DNA of 64,000 nt from Psychrobacter proteolyticus (GCF_003350005.1 NZ_QLKS01000001.1:124001-188000), one strand, 5' to 3'. Counted from the stretch's first letter, positions 19,128-28,626 are shown. Notes: generated by a model not told the origin, from the letters alone. A program made the numbers and translations.

Positions 19128-19339
19128 CTTCAACCTTCCTATCAAATGAGTGGATACAATACTATGGTTATCTTATACGTAATATCCTTATGGTTTTTTG
19201 CAATTTAACATAAATAGGTGAGGCCTGCTTGATGTTGATAGCAACTTTTTTGCTAATCAACCTTTATGACACTATTACTAATATATGGCTAAGTCTGTTT
19301 TTCGGCAGTCATCAGACAAAGCTTATTTAGGTTATTTCT

Positions 19340-20605
19340 CTAACGACTCCGAAGATTATCTATATAATCTGCCCAATCTTGCATCATCTGTACCCTAGTA
19401 TCGATTTCATCGAGTCTGTTGTAAGCCCCACCATGTGTGTCTTTGATTCGATGGCCTAGCTGTAATTCTGTGACGATATCTGAATAGCGTAGCTCAGGCT
19501 GTTCCATGAGCAAAGTTTTAGCGGATGCTCGAAATCCATGCGCACACTGCACATCTTTGTATCCAAGCCGATGGAATATCTGTACCAACGTCGCTTTACT
19601 GATATAGGCATTGCTTGAACCGCGCATCGAGGCAAATACATATTCCTTATGCCCAGTAATTGACTGAATGTTTCGTAATCGCGTAATCACTTGCGTGGCT
19701 AAGGGAACAACTAAGTGCGAGACCATATCGTCACGACCTTCGCCTTTGGTCGGGGAGAATGCCCATGTGTTATTGTCCCAATCGATGTCATCCCAACGCA
19801 TCGAGCGCAGATCGATACTACGTACAAACACATAAGGTAATAAATTCATAGCCTCTAGTGTGATCTTGCTTGCACCTCTAAAATCAGACATATCTTTTAG
19901 AAGCGTCGCAAATTGATCTGGTTTGGTGATGGCTGGCAAGTGATTGCCTGAATTGGCAGGTGCAAGCTCACCACGGGTATCAATTGCCACATTTCTATCG
20001 CACAACCCTCGAGCAACAGCAAATGAAAACACTTTTTCAGTATATAGACGAGTGCTTGCACCAACGAAAGTTGCTTGATTTTCATTGTTTTGAATCGACT
20101 CGCACACACTCAGTATCATCTCACTGGTGATATCGTCCATTCTTAAATCACCAATTTCTTGGCACATATATCCGAGACATAAATCCCAAAACTTGAGGGT
20201 GGAGTCACTGTATGACGGTTTTTTAGATTTACTTTGATTGCGACCTGCTGTTTTGTGTTCTCGCCATGCTTTTGCAATCTCAGAAAATGGTGCGTTTTTT
20301 AGGTGAGTATATTTATTGGTTTGCTCTTTTTGCTGGATAGCTTTTAGGTCAGAGCCTTTGGCGACCATATCAAGAATGGTGTCTGCTTTATACTTAACCT
20401 CATGGAGGCTGACATCCTCAGTCTTACCCAACATCATCCTAGGGCGTTTGCCCTCGATATGCGGATGGGAATAACGTAAGTAGTATTCCTTTTTGCCATT
20501 TGGATAAATACGAAGACTTAAGCCAGCCACACCCGAGACGCTGACAGAATAATCTTTGTCTCGGCATTCTAGCTTGTTGATATCGTTTGCAGTGTCGATA
20601 GCCAT
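19340..20605 (-). CDS. Tyrosine recombinase (phage/island integrase)
   Basis: A 421-residue integrase of the P4-like class with an N-terminal DUF4102 arm-binding domain (GVAGLSLRIYPNGKKEYYLRY), a core-binding domain, and a catalytic domain. Catalytic residues can be placed: Arg in SIDLRSMRWDDID, the HxxR box in CAHGFRASAKTLL, the second His in ELQLGHRIKD, and nucleophile Tyr in GGAYNRLD. It is full length and looks intact. Such integrases usually sit at one end of an island beside a tRNA gene; no tRNA is found here and no further mobility genes follow. The 1.3 kb upstream has no genes, so this may be the remnant of a decayed element. Confidence 0.93.
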   Translation of the reverse strand: MAIDTANDINKLECRDKDYSVSVSGVAGLSLRIYPNGKKEYYLRYSHPHIEGKRPRMMLGKTEDVSLHEVKYKADTILDMVAKGSDLKAIQQKEQTNKYTHLKNAPFSEIAKAWREHKTAGRNQSKSKKPSYSDSTLKFWDLCLGYMCQEIGDLRMDDITSEMILSVCESIQNNENQATFVGASTRLYTEKVFSFAVARGLCDRNVAIDTRGELAPANSGNHLPAITKPDQFATLLKDMSDFRGASKITLEAMNLLPYVFVRSIDLRSMRWDDIDWDNNTWAFSPTKGEGRDDMVSHLVVPLATQVITRLRNIQSITGHKEYVFASMRGSSNAYISKATLVQIFHRLGYKDVQCAHGFRASAKTLLMEQPELRYSDIVTELQLGHRIKDTHGGAYNRLDEIDTRVQMMQDWADYIDNLRSR

Positions 20606-21914
20606 AATGTATATCCGTAATATGATAATTAAGGTTCATGATAGGTTTATGATTGATGACTTATAAAAAGTCTATTCTATAGAAAAATACAGAAGTATTG
20701 GACACTGTCATGGACACTGGTGTTCGCTAATATTATTATTAAAGACTTATAGAATAATAGTTTTAATACTTAATTATTCCCAAGGTTCACTTGGGGATAA
20801 TTATAGCATAGTGACCAAATAGTGAGTAGGCCATGCGCTGAAAGGGTTACACGGCATTTCTACCAGTTATTTCGGTACATAGTTAAATGCGATTATGGTG
20901 TCCATGATTGATTCGGCAAGGGTTTGAGCATATTCTCTACAAAACACATGCTCCTGTACTCGCACAGAATATAAAAATCAGGGTCATAGTACTGTTATGT
21001 GCAAATTCAGAATGCACCAATTTTGAGGGGTTTATAGAAAATATATAACGAAAGGCTGAATATATTAAAAAATATCAATAGATAGCTCATTCATCTTAAA
21101 AATAGCTTGGCAATAATAAATAGAGAACTGCTGTTTGTGGGTAGATGAAATTTATCGCTACGCAAAAGAAAATAGCGTCAGTTCTAATGATTTAACAATC
21201 TGTCTATGATTTAAATTTAAAAGATTATATGTGATGACTTGGACATAGAGTTTGAAGGTTAGATAAGATTAGAAATATTCGAAGGAGTTATAACGTCTGG
21301 CTGAGTTTTTGCAATTAGATATAGGTTGGTAATCTTAGTAGATGTCTAGCCACACAAACGATGGTTATCAAAAATAGGCGATTAGCTTTTCTATATTAAG
21401 GATTTAACCCGCGGACATAGATAATAAATAAACTATCGCAGACGAATAGCCATGATCATATCGAATAAAAAGCTAATAACGCATTTGGACATAGCCATTA
21501 GTATTTTAGCGAAGTATAGAGTATTGATAACCAGTTATATATTGAGTCCAAGTTCTACCATTCAGCAAAAGTTAAAATTAACTGATGAAATAATGCACCC
21601 ATGAAAATTATGAAGAGTAAACCTCAACAGGTGTGAGCTATCATCCAAAAGATTCCGTTAAATTAGACAGGACAGAGTTAGTCGGCGAGAGCTAAACAGT
21701 TTAGTAGGATGTTTATACCTAGCAGTATCAGAAATGCATGATCGTCATGATTCTATAGTTAGTAAGACCTGAGCCTACGACTTAATAGACTTCATTTAAC
21801 ATAATATACATTATGCGAAAACAAACCAATGGTTTTAGCAGTTAAGCGCAAAACCATTTATACCATATCATTCTTATACCTTAGATTAGATTTATTATTA
21901 GTTATAGAATCTTA
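20606..21914. other. 1.3-kb gene-free region next to the integrase
   Basis: No ORF of useful length, no tRNA and no recognisable RNA is seen on either strand. It is AT-rich with scattered stops in all frames. It contains a 9-base direct repeat TGGACACTG (20699 and 20712), three copies of GGACATAG (21241, 21413 and 21487) and the hairpin at 20772. It may hold the att/arm sites of the recombinase, its promoter, decayed element DNA, or an unrecognised RNA. Confidence 0.6.
20772..20802. repeat. Inverted repeat upstream of the integrase
   Basis: AATTATTCCCAAG and CTTGGGGATAATT form 13-base arms with one mismatch (a G-U pair in one strand's RNA) around GTTCA. It sits about 165 bases upstream of the integrase start and could be a regulator site, part of the attachment site or a terminator. 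Confidence 0.65.
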
Positions 21915-22406
21915 CTAACGACAAGTTTCAAGCAAATGCTTACGCAACGTTTTGCCATCGTCATCTAAGATTACATCTGCGATTTGGCAATCTTTATCAT
22001 TGTCATCACATGATAACTCATAATAAATATCGCTACCTTGCGCCAAGCTGACCTGAACCAAACCTTGATCAGTGATTGAAAACTTCTTGTCTTGTGTATA
22101 GTCAGGATCTTGCGAGTTCCAAAGTACATCGTAATCTATATTGCAGGACGTCTGAGTTTTATCAAAATACGCTTGCTCAAGTTGCATGGCTTCTTGCAAG
22201 TCAGCATCAGCGTATTGCTGCAGCACTACAGGATGACTCATACCTTGGTCATCAATATCCTGTTGGTACATTTTTGTGATGGTCGCAATCTTGATATCAG
22301 ACATGGCATTTTTTTTCTGATCTACTTTTGATACATCCGCTATAGCGTGACCGACAGGCATCAGTCCTATGGTCAATAGTAATGTCAGCGATTTATATGT
22401 TGGCAT
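21915..22406 (-). CDS. Secreted hypothetical protein
   Basis: A 163-residue protein with a clear signal peptide (MPTYKSLTLLLTIGLMPVGHA, likely cut near residue 21-24). The mature part is acidic, with Asp-rich stretches (DDNDKDCQIADVILDDDGK) and three Cys residues after the signal (positions about 104, 148 and 162 by eye) that might form a disulfide in the periplasm. I do not recognise a family. The gene is divergent from the lipoprotein at 22609, with about 200 bases between the starts, so the two may share a control region. The ribosome site is weak (AGAGAA). Confidence 0.7.
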   Translation of the reverse strand: MPTYKSLTLLLTIGLMPVGHAIADVSKVDQKKNAMSDIKIATITKMYQQDIDDQGMSHPVVLQQYADADLQEAMQLEQAYFDKTQTSCNIDYDVLWNSQDPDYTQDKKFSITDQGLVQVSLAQGSDIYYELSCDDNDKDCQIADVILDDDGKTLRKHLLETCR

Positions 22407-22557
22407 TTTATTCTCTGCGAGCTTTTATCCTATAAGTGTTACCGACTATTACATCATACCTATATTCGGACTCTGCTGTATTATCGTATCATTCAGGTTT
22501 ACTTACCAAAATATCGATTACATATCGCTTTTATGGTATTTTTTACCGGTTCCCATG

Positions 22558-22593
22558 ACAGTTTATAGCGATATTTCTTTCGCTATAAACTGT
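22558..22593. promoter_or_regulatory. Perfect 14-bp inverted repeat before a lipoprotein gene
   Basis: ACAGTTTATAGCGA and its exact complement flank an eight-base spacer, ending 15 bases before the ATG at 22609. As DNA it could be a dimeric regulator's operator; as RNA it would be a hairpin beside the ribosome site. It has no T-tract and is not a typical terminator. Confidence 0.75.
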
Positions 22594-22608
22594 GCTAAGG
22601 ATGATTTT

Positions 22609-23277
22609 ATGATGACGTTACCTGCTTTTTTTAAGGAAAAATCTGCGACATTAGCCTCTAGCAGCCTTCTGTTATTCACGCTAGCTGCTACGGGTTGCCA
22701 GTCTGCTTCTGAGTCTAGTGAAGCCATTGTATCTCAACCAACCAGTATCTCGTCAACGCCTAGTAATGCTGATATCAGTCAGCAAACCCTTAGGCAGCAA
22801 GCGTTACGTATACAGCGCGCACTGGGAAATAAGGACTTTTCTAGAATCACTAATGACATCCATCCAATACGTGGCGTTCGTTTTTCGATGTACGCTTATG
22901 TACGGCCTGAGTCAGATAAAGTCTTTAGTCGTGGGCAATTTGCACAGTATTTACAGCAGTCTAACATCCAATTTACTTGGGGCGAAAAAGACGGTACTGG
23001 CGACCTATTGGTAACGCCGTTGCCTGCTTATCTGGATACTTGGGTGGATGGTAAAAAGTTCAATAGTGCCAGTATCAATGTCAATGAATTCAAAAATAAC
23101 GGTAATTCTATCAACAACTTGAAAGAAATATACCAAGCGTCAGACGTTGTAGAGTTTTATTATAAAGGCACGGATGAGTATGATGGTATGGACTGGCGGG
23201 TACTACGCTTGGTATTTGATGAGTATCAAGGCAAGCGTTATCTGGTGGCGATTATTAATGACCAATGGACGGTTTAG
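22609..23277 (+). CDS. Lipoprotein of unknown function
   Basis: A 222-residue protein from ATG 22609, preceded by AAGGATG; the frame is open further upstream to 22369 but lacks a ribosome site there. The N-terminus MMTLPAFFKEKSAT, a hydrophobic core and LAATGCQSAS form a lipoprotein signal with Cys near residue 29-30. The mature part begins with a Ser-rich linker, then a folded domain with HPIRGVRFSMYAYV, KVFSRGQFAQYLQ and a C-terminal MDWRVLRLVFDEY followed by YLVAIINDQWTV. This resembles small stress or SH3-like envelope domains, but I cannot name the family. A perfect inverted repeat lies immediately upstream. Confidence 0.75.
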   Translation: MMTLPAFFKEKSATLASSSLLLFTLAATGCQSASESSEAIVSQPTSISSTPSNADISQQTLRQQALRIQRALGNKDFSRITNDIHPIRGVRFSMYAYVRPESDKVFSRGQFAQYLQQSNIQFTWGEKDGTGDLLVTPLPAYLDTWVDGKKFNSASINVNEFKNNGNSINNLKEIYQASDVVEFYYKGTDEYDGMDWRVLRLVFDEYQGKRYLVAIINDQWTV

Positions 23278-23423
23278 AGTGTATAGAAACGATTGACTGA
23301 CTACTTTTATAAGGCTTGTTTAAATTGGCAGCCTACGCCATCTGATTATAAATACCATATATTCAAATATTAAGATATATTTTACAACTTATGTTGCTTG
23401 GTTTTTGATGACAAGCTTGTTTA

Positions 23424-24416
23424 TTAGCCTTCTAACGACAACATATTCATAATCAACTTGATCAAAGTTTCTTTTTGATTGGGGTCAGATTCAGCGACTA
23501 ATAAGGTTAATGCCGCAAGCCCGGTATTATTGATGACCATGTCGCCTTTATCATTCAGCAGTCGGTGATTACGGTGTAAAAAATCCACGAACAAAAAAGC
23601 GCCGCTGCGTTTATTACCATCAGTAAAAGGATGGTTTTTTACCATAAAGTACAGTAGATGTGCCGCTTTACTCTCGATAGTTGGGTACGCAGGCTCACCA
23701 AAGACCGTTTGTTGTAAATTACCCAATACACTATCCAAACCATCACCACGAGGTTTAGCAAATAATTCAGTCGCCTCACCCCTATCTATCAGCTGCGCTT
23801 TCAAATCAGTTAGCGCTGCCATCGCCTCAGTCGTACTGGGTAAGACACCACCATCTTGTCCTGCAGGACTATCCAGTAAACCTTCATCATAGCGCTGTAA
23901 CCATAAAAACGTCTGCGTATAGCGACTTATAATCTCAACCAGTCCGCGACCTTCGTCGGTTCTAAGCTCGGGACTTTGTGCCGTTTTTTTGATTAGTTTT
24001 AGCGCTTGTTGCAATTCAATAGAGTTTTTATCGAAGCGCTGTTGATTGAGCGTATAGCCTTGTACCAAGTATTCACGTAAGCGCTGCGTTGCTCAACGTC
24101 TAAATTGCACACCTTGAGGAAATTTGATGCGATAACCTACTGATATGACCACATCTAAGTCATAAAAAGTCACCGGACGGTCTGAATTTGCAATATGCAT
24201 TTTTTGCATATTGCTTTTTTCATCGATTTCTTCGTCTTTTATGGCATTGGCGATATGACGAGAAACCACTGATTGGTCACGACCAAATAACTCAGTCATT
24301 TGTGCTTGCGACAACCAGACGGTCTCTTGCTCAAAACGTACATCTACTTGCGCCTTTCCATCGGCACTTTCATAGATCTCTACTTTTGCCATATCATCAT
24401 TTATAGCGTTACTCAT
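23424..24416 (-). pseudogene. RhuM-Fic fusion split by an in-frame TGA
   Basis: Two reading frames in the same phase read as one RhuM-family protein with a C-terminal Fic/Doc domain. The first half has FEQETVWLSQAQMTELF and VISVGYRIKFPQGVQFRR, then TGA at 24093-24095, and the frame continues without shift into ATQRLREYLVQGYTL and the Fic motif HPFTDGNKRSGAF. Relatives have Trp where the stop lies (FRxWATQ), so one TGG-to-TGA change explains the break. Fic domains transfer AMP or other groups to target proteins. The start at 24416 has GGGGAGG five bases upstream; a longer frame to 24494 overlaps the mtfA stop. The Fic half alone might still be made from TTG at 24068, but no ribosome site supports this. 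Confidence 0.85.
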
Positions 24417-24490
24417 CTCAGCCTCCCCAACTCCAACATGCTTATGCTGTCTTGAATACAGTTTACTGTCACAATCTCTATAAATATCAC

Positions 24491-25234
24491 TCATAACGGG
24501 GTCTGACGAAAGAATTTCACCATAATCTCATAGATATCTGGATAAGCATCGATGAGCTTTTGCGGGGTTTCAAAAAACACTTCACTGAGTACCGCAAAAA
24601 ACTCCGCAGGATTGGTCGCACCATAACGATCAAGCCCTGATTTACGGTGTGTCTGAAAGTCCTCAAAATCTCGCGACATAATCTGCGTCCACCGAGCAGG
24701 ATCCATATCAGGTTGCATCGGCGGAAAGCCATTGGCACGCCCATTCATCATATCAAGCTTATGGACAAATTCATGAATGACAACGTTGTGTCCATCACGT
24801 TCGCCTGAGTGCTTGGCATCCTTCCATGAAAGAATGACAGGCCCTCGCAGCCATGCTTCCCCACTACGATGTTGACTGCCTTCATGGACGACACCAAGCT
24901 CATCTACCGTGGTGCTGTTGCTTTTGTACGAGCCAGGATAAATAATAATCGATGACCAGCCAGCATACCACTCAAGGCCTAAGTTTAAGATCGGCAAACA
25001 CGCTTGCAGTGCAATCGATTGTCTGACAGCATTGGTAATCTCAAAACCTTGTGCACCAGTGATAGATTTATCAGCCAAAAACAACGTCGCGAGCTCGAAT
25101 AAATGCGTCATCTCGTCAACACTTAATCTGTCGAGTATCACGATACGTTTAGCTGCCTCCATCCAATCGGAATGGGTAAATTCCCTATTATCTAGTATGC
25201 GCTGCTCACGCCAGTCTTTTATGATGCCAAACAT
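24491..25234 (-). CDS. mtfA: MtfA-family zinc peptidase
   Basis: A 247-residue cytosolic metallopeptidase of the MtfA (Mlc titration factor A) family. The zinc site is visible as VIHEFVHKLD with the HExxH pair, and a downstream Glu in ATNPAEFFAVLSEVFFE is the likely third ligand. Other family features are WYAGWSSIIIYPG and PVILSWKDAKHSG. In E. coli MtfA binds the glucose regulator Mlc and has aminopeptidase activity; Psychrobacter-like organisms often lack the PTS glucose system, so the partner may differ. The length is normal (about 265 in E. coli). The ATG at 25234 is supported by family length. Confidence 0.9.
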   Translation of the reverse strand: MFGIIKDWREQRILDNREFTHSDWMEAAKRIVILDRLSVDEMTHLFELATLFLADKSITGAQGFEITNAVRQSIALQACLPILNLGLEWYAGWSSIIIYPGSYKSNSTTVDELGVVHEGSQHRSGEAWLRGPVILSWKDAKHSGERDGHNVVIHEFVHKLDMMNGRANGFPPMQPDMDPARWTQIMSRDFEDFQTHRKSGLDRYGATNPAEFFAVLSEVFFETPQKLIDAYPDIYEIMVKFFRQTPL

Positions 25235-25317
25235 AATTTTCTATCCTTAAACCTTAAGATATTGAAATAACTCAGCCTAGCATGCACTCACTTGCCACAA
25301 ATATACCAATATCGTTA

Positions 25318-25890
25318 TTAAGAAGACTTTATGGCATCCAACTGTACTTCAACCACACGAAGTGCCATCGTCTTCCAGTCTAGCTCCAGTCCATCGGCGA
25401 ACACTACATGGTGACTAATACTGACGTACCCATGTACGATGGCCCAGATATCTAACGCTATTTGCCGACGTTGCGTCACGCTAGCCTCTTCTGATAAATA
25501 AGAGCCTGCCACCCGAACCAACTTTGAAAATGCGCTATCTCTTGCTGCAATGGCTTCGATTGAGGGCTGATATCCTGCATCAGACTCCCCAAAAATCAGC
25601 CGATAATGCGCTTCATATTTCTCGCCTACATTGAGATACCCTAGGCACGCCTCTAGCACTTGTTCTTTGCTTGCCCTGCCTTCTGGAATGACATCCATGG
25701 CTTCACGAACGAGATTAAACCCTTCTATGTACAGCGCATCTAGTATGCCTTGCTTACCTTGGAAATGACTGTATATACCGATGGTGGACAATCCTGCACG
25801 TTTAGAGATAGCTCGCACGCTTAGGGCATCCCCGCCCCCCTCTAAGAAAAGCTCAGATGCGGCGTTTAGTATTTTGGTTCTGGCATCCAT
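25318..25890 (-). CDS. TetR/AcrR-family repressor
   Basis: A 190-residue TetR-type regulator. The N-terminal helix-turn-helix is clear (TKILNAASELFLEGGGDALS, then AGLSTIGIYSHFQGKQGIL), followed by a helical ligand domain. I use ATG at 25890; the longer frame begins with TTG at 25914, three bases from the operator. The gene is divergent from the flavoprotein/DUF2855 operon, and two adjacent 13-base palindromes lie between them, so repression of that operon and of itself is a strong inference. The inducer is unknown. Confidence 0.92.
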   Translation of the reverse strand: MDARTKILNAASELFLEGGGDALSVRAISKRAGLSTIGIYSHFQGKQGILDALYIEGFNLVREAMDVIPEGRASKEQVLEACLGYLNVGEKYEAHYRLIFGESDAGYQPSIEAIAARDSAFSKLVRVAGSYLSEEASVTQRRQIALDIWAIVHGYVSISHHVVFADGLELDWKTMALRVVEVQLDAIKSS

Positions 25891-25916
25891 TAGATTCTCA
25901 CTATGTCTTGACAATT

Positions 25917-25950
25917 ATAACAGTGTTATTCTAGTATATAACACTGTTAT
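25917..25950. promoter_or_regulatory. Double palindromic TetR operator
   Basis: Two 13-base palindromes, ATAACAGTGTTAT (25917-25929) and ATAACACTGTTAT (25938-25950), are exact complements of each other and each is itself the palindrome ATAACA-N-TGTTAT. Their centres are 21 bp apart, two DNA turns, so two dimers could bind on one face. The site lies between the TetR gene and its divergent operon. Confidence 0.85.
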
Positions 25951-26008
25951 GCACAAACGATTATGAATTGATTGTATTGATAAAAATTCAACTTAGAGTA
26001 AGGACGCT

Positions 26009-27448
26009 ATGAGTATTCAACAGCTAGAAACGGATTATCTAATCATTGGTAGTGGCGCGGTGGGTATGGCTTTTGCCGATGTGCTGCTCACAGAAACAGA
26101 TGCTAATATTATTATCGTCGATAAACATCATAAACCAGGTGGTCATTGGAACGATGCCTATTCGTTTGTCACCTTACATCAGCCGTCATCTTTTTATGGC
26201 GTGAGCTCACGTGAGCTTTGTGGCGGTATGATTGATAAGATTGGTTTAAATAAAGGCTTGTCTGAGCTGGCGTCAGGGGCAGAAGTCATGGCGTACTTTG
26301 ATAAAGTCATGAAGCACACGTTTTTACCAAGTGGCCGCGTGAAGTACTTCCCGATGTGTGAGTACAAAGGCGACGGCAAGTTTTCATCGTTGCTGTCTGA
26401 TACCAGCTATGAAGTTAAGGTCAATAAGAAAATCATTGATGGCACTTATTTTAAAACCTCAGTACCAGCAACCCATACCCCAAACTTTGAGATTGCTGAT
26501 GGTGTTAAGTTTGGCCCGTTAAATTATTTGCCGAGTCTAACCAAACCCCGTGATGGTTACGTCATCATTGGCGGCGGAAAAACAGGTATTGATGCGGTTT
26601 TATGGCTATTTGAGAACCAAATTGACCCAGACCATATCACGTGGATTATGCCAAGAGATGCTTGGCTGATCGATCGTAAAAACACCCAACCCTCTCGTGA
26701 TTTTTTCACCCATACTATAGGGGCGCAGGCTACTCAAGCAGAAGCGATTGCTGAGGCAGAAAACATCGAAGACCTGTTTAATCGATTAGAAAAAGGCGGC
26801 GTATTAATGCGGATTGATCCAAACGTACGCCCGCAAATGTTCCATGGCGCTACCATTAGCAGTGAAGAGCTTAAGCAGTTACGTAGGGTTAAAAACATTG
26901 TGCGTAAAGGTCGCGTGACTCGCTTAGATACTGACAAGATTTATTTTGGTGATGACAGCATTGCCACCACCCCCAACACCATGCATATCGACTGCTCTGC
27001 ACGGGCAGTACCAGTGACAGAGACATACGATGTATTCAAAGGTGATACCGTGGTGGTGCAAACCGTACGTACCTATCAGCCTGTATTTAGTGCCGCGTTC
27101 ATCGCCCACATCGAGGCCAATTACGATGACGAAACTGTCAAAAATGAGTTGTGCCAAGTGGTGCCAATCCCGAATCATGATACGGACTTTTTGGTTGGCC
27201 TTGTTAAACAAATGCAGAATCAGATGCGTTGGTCAAAAGAGCCTGCGCTACGTGAATGGATGATTAACAATCGATTAGATGGCTTCACCAAATTGGTACG
27301 AGCCAGCGAAGACACCCCGCCTGAAGAGCTTGCCATCCTTAAGCGTCTAAAAGAAGCAGGACCAAAAGCTGCTGCAAACATGCCTAAGCTCATGAGTGAA
27401 ATCATGCAAATTACGGCAGCGCGTCAAGCCAAAACTGCTAATGCTTAA
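26009..27448 (+). CDS. FAD/NAD(P)-binding oxidoreductase
   Basis: A 479-residue flavoprotein resembling monooxygenase-type enzymes. The N-terminal dinucleotide fold has DYLIIGSGAVGMAFAD followed by an acidic strand end (IIIVDKHHKPGGHW), the FAD-binding signature. A second nucleotide fold, YVIIGGGKTGIDAVLWL near residue 190, probably binds NAD(P)H. The natural substrate is unknown. It is the first gene of a two-gene operon with the DUF2855 gene 30 bases downstream, both presumably repressed by the divergent TetR protein. The start has TAAGGA upstream. The pair may detoxify or modify an organic compound sensed by the repressor; this is inference. Confidence 0.82.
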   Translation: MSIQQLETDYLIIGSGAVGMAFADVLLTETDANIIIVDKHHKPGGHWNDAYSFVTLHQPSSFYGVSSRELCGGMIDKIGLNKGLSELASGAEVMAYFDKVMKHTFLPSGRVKYFPMCEYKGDGKFSSLLSDTSYEVKVNKKIIDGTYFKTSVPATHTPNFEIADGVKFGPLNYLPSLTKPRDGYVIIGGGKTGIDAVLWLFENQIDPDHITWIMPRDAWLIDRKNTQPSRDFFTHTIGAQATQAEAIAEAENIEDLFNRLEKGGVLMRIDPNVRPQMFHGATISSEELKQLRRVKNIVRKGRVTRLDTDKIYFGDDSIATTPNTMHIDCSARAVPVTETYDVFKGDTVVVQTVRTYQPVFSAAFIAHIEANYDDETVKNELCQVVPIPNHDTDFLVGLVKQMQNQMRWSKEPALREWMINNRLDGFTKLVRASEDTPPEELAILKRLKEAGPKAAANMPKLMSEIMQITAARQAKTANA

Positions 27449-27481
27449 TCTGATAACTATAAAATAAAAGAGGAAATGTCC

Positions 27482-28582
27482 ATGCAAGAATTTCAGACCA
27501 ATAAAGCAAACTTAACCCAAGCTCGCCTGCAAGAGACGCCTGTACATACCCTAGGTGATGGCGAAGTACGTGTCAAAGTTGACCGCTTTGCTTTTACTGC
27601 GAATAATATTACTTATGCAGTCATGGGTGACCAATTACGCTATTGGCAGTTTTTTCCGCCAAATGGTGACGAGCCTGAGAAATGGGGTATTATTCCAGTA
27701 TGGGGATTTGGTGATGTGATCGAATCAAATAGCGATGCACTACCTGTCGGTGAGCGCTTATTCGGTTACTTTCCGCCTGCCAGCGAATTGGTGATTACCC
27801 CCAAGCGAGTCACGCAAACCAGCCTGCTCGATGGTAGTGCCCATCGTGCCGAGCTGCCACCTGGCTACAATATGTATCAGCGCGTCAATCATGAACCTGG
27901 TTATGACCGTGCCAATGACAATCAGCGCATGCTACTGTTCGTATTGCACTTAACCTCATTCTGCTTACATGACCTATTGAAGAGTAATGACTGGTTTGGT
28001 GCAGAGCAAGTGGTGATTATCAGTGCATCGAGTAAGACCAGTACTGGCTTAGCATACGGCTTGGTTGATGATAAAGATGCACCGTATGTTATCGGTCTCA
28101 CATCAAACCGTAATATAGATTTTGTTAAGTCAATTGACGCTTATAACAGTGTGCTTAGCTATGACACGCTTGAGCAGATTGACGCTAGTAAACCAACGGT
28201 CATTGTCGATATGTCGGCCAATACTGACGTGCTCAGCCGTCTACATAGACACTTAGGCGACAACATGCGTTATACCAGCAATGTCGGTCTTACGCACTGG
28301 GACGAGCCACGTCATACCGAAGGTATCATTCAAGCGCGTAGCCAGCAGTTTTTTGCGCCCAGTCATGTACAGCAACGTATGAAAGAATGGGGCCCTGAAG
28401 AGTTCAATAAACGCTCTATGCGCTACATCATGAATAGCACTGCAAAAACTAGTGTGTGGTTAAAGATTCAGGAGCTTGATGGAGTCAGTGGCTTACTAGA
28501 GGTTTATAAAGATATCTGCGAAGGTAAGATAGCCGCTGATGAAGGTTTGGTAGTCGTCATGGGTGACAATGAAAAAGACTAG
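27482..28582 (+). CDS. DUF2855-family protein
   Basis: A 366-residue protein that fits the DUF2855 family, distant relatives of zinc-free medium-chain dehydrogenases/quinone oxidoreductases. The N-terminal GEVRVKVDRFAFTANNITYA resembles the start of the MDR fold, and QVVIISASSKTSTGLAYGL looks like the nucleotide-binding turn. YWQFFPP and GVWGFG-like segments (VWGFGDVI) are typical of the family. I use the second ATG (27482), eight bases after GAGG; the first at 27476 would be too close. The gene follows the flavoprotein closely and ends at the terminator at 28627. Its reaction is unknown. Confidence 0.75.
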   Translation: MQEFQTNKANLTQARLQETPVHTLGDGEVRVKVDRFAFTANNITYAVMGDQLRYWQFFPPNGDEPEKWGIIPVWGFGDVIESNSDALPVGERLFGYFPPASELVITPKRVTQTSLLDGSAHRAELPPGYNMYQRVNHEPGYDRANDNQRMLLFVLHLTSFCLHDLLKSNDWFGAEQVVIISASSKTSTGLAYGLVDDKDAPYVIGLTSNRNIDFVKSIDAYNSVLSYDTLEQIDASKPTVIVDMSANTDVLSRLHRHLGDNMRYTSNVGLTHWDEPRHTEGIIQARSQQFFAPSHVQQRMKEWGPEEFNKRSMRYIMNSTAKTSVWLKIQELDGVSGLLEVYKDICEGKIAADEGLVVVMGDNEKD

Positions 28583-28626
28583 GCTATTAAATTTATCGAC
28601 TATTTGTCATTAGCAAAATACAAATA

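Noticed and set aside
19234-19261. Inverted repeat between integrase and ppc as a terminator
   Set aside because: The stem is imperfect and neither strand has a T-tract after it.
22369-22608. N-terminal 80-residue extension of the lipoprotein at 22609
   Set aside because: It would bury the lipoprotein signal inside the protein, overlaps the divergent gene and inverted repeat, and has no ribosome site.
24093-24095. TGA in RhuM-Fic as a selenocysteine codon
   Set aside because: Relatives have Trp at this place, there is no SECIS-like hairpin directly downstream that I can see, and Sec is not expected in this family.
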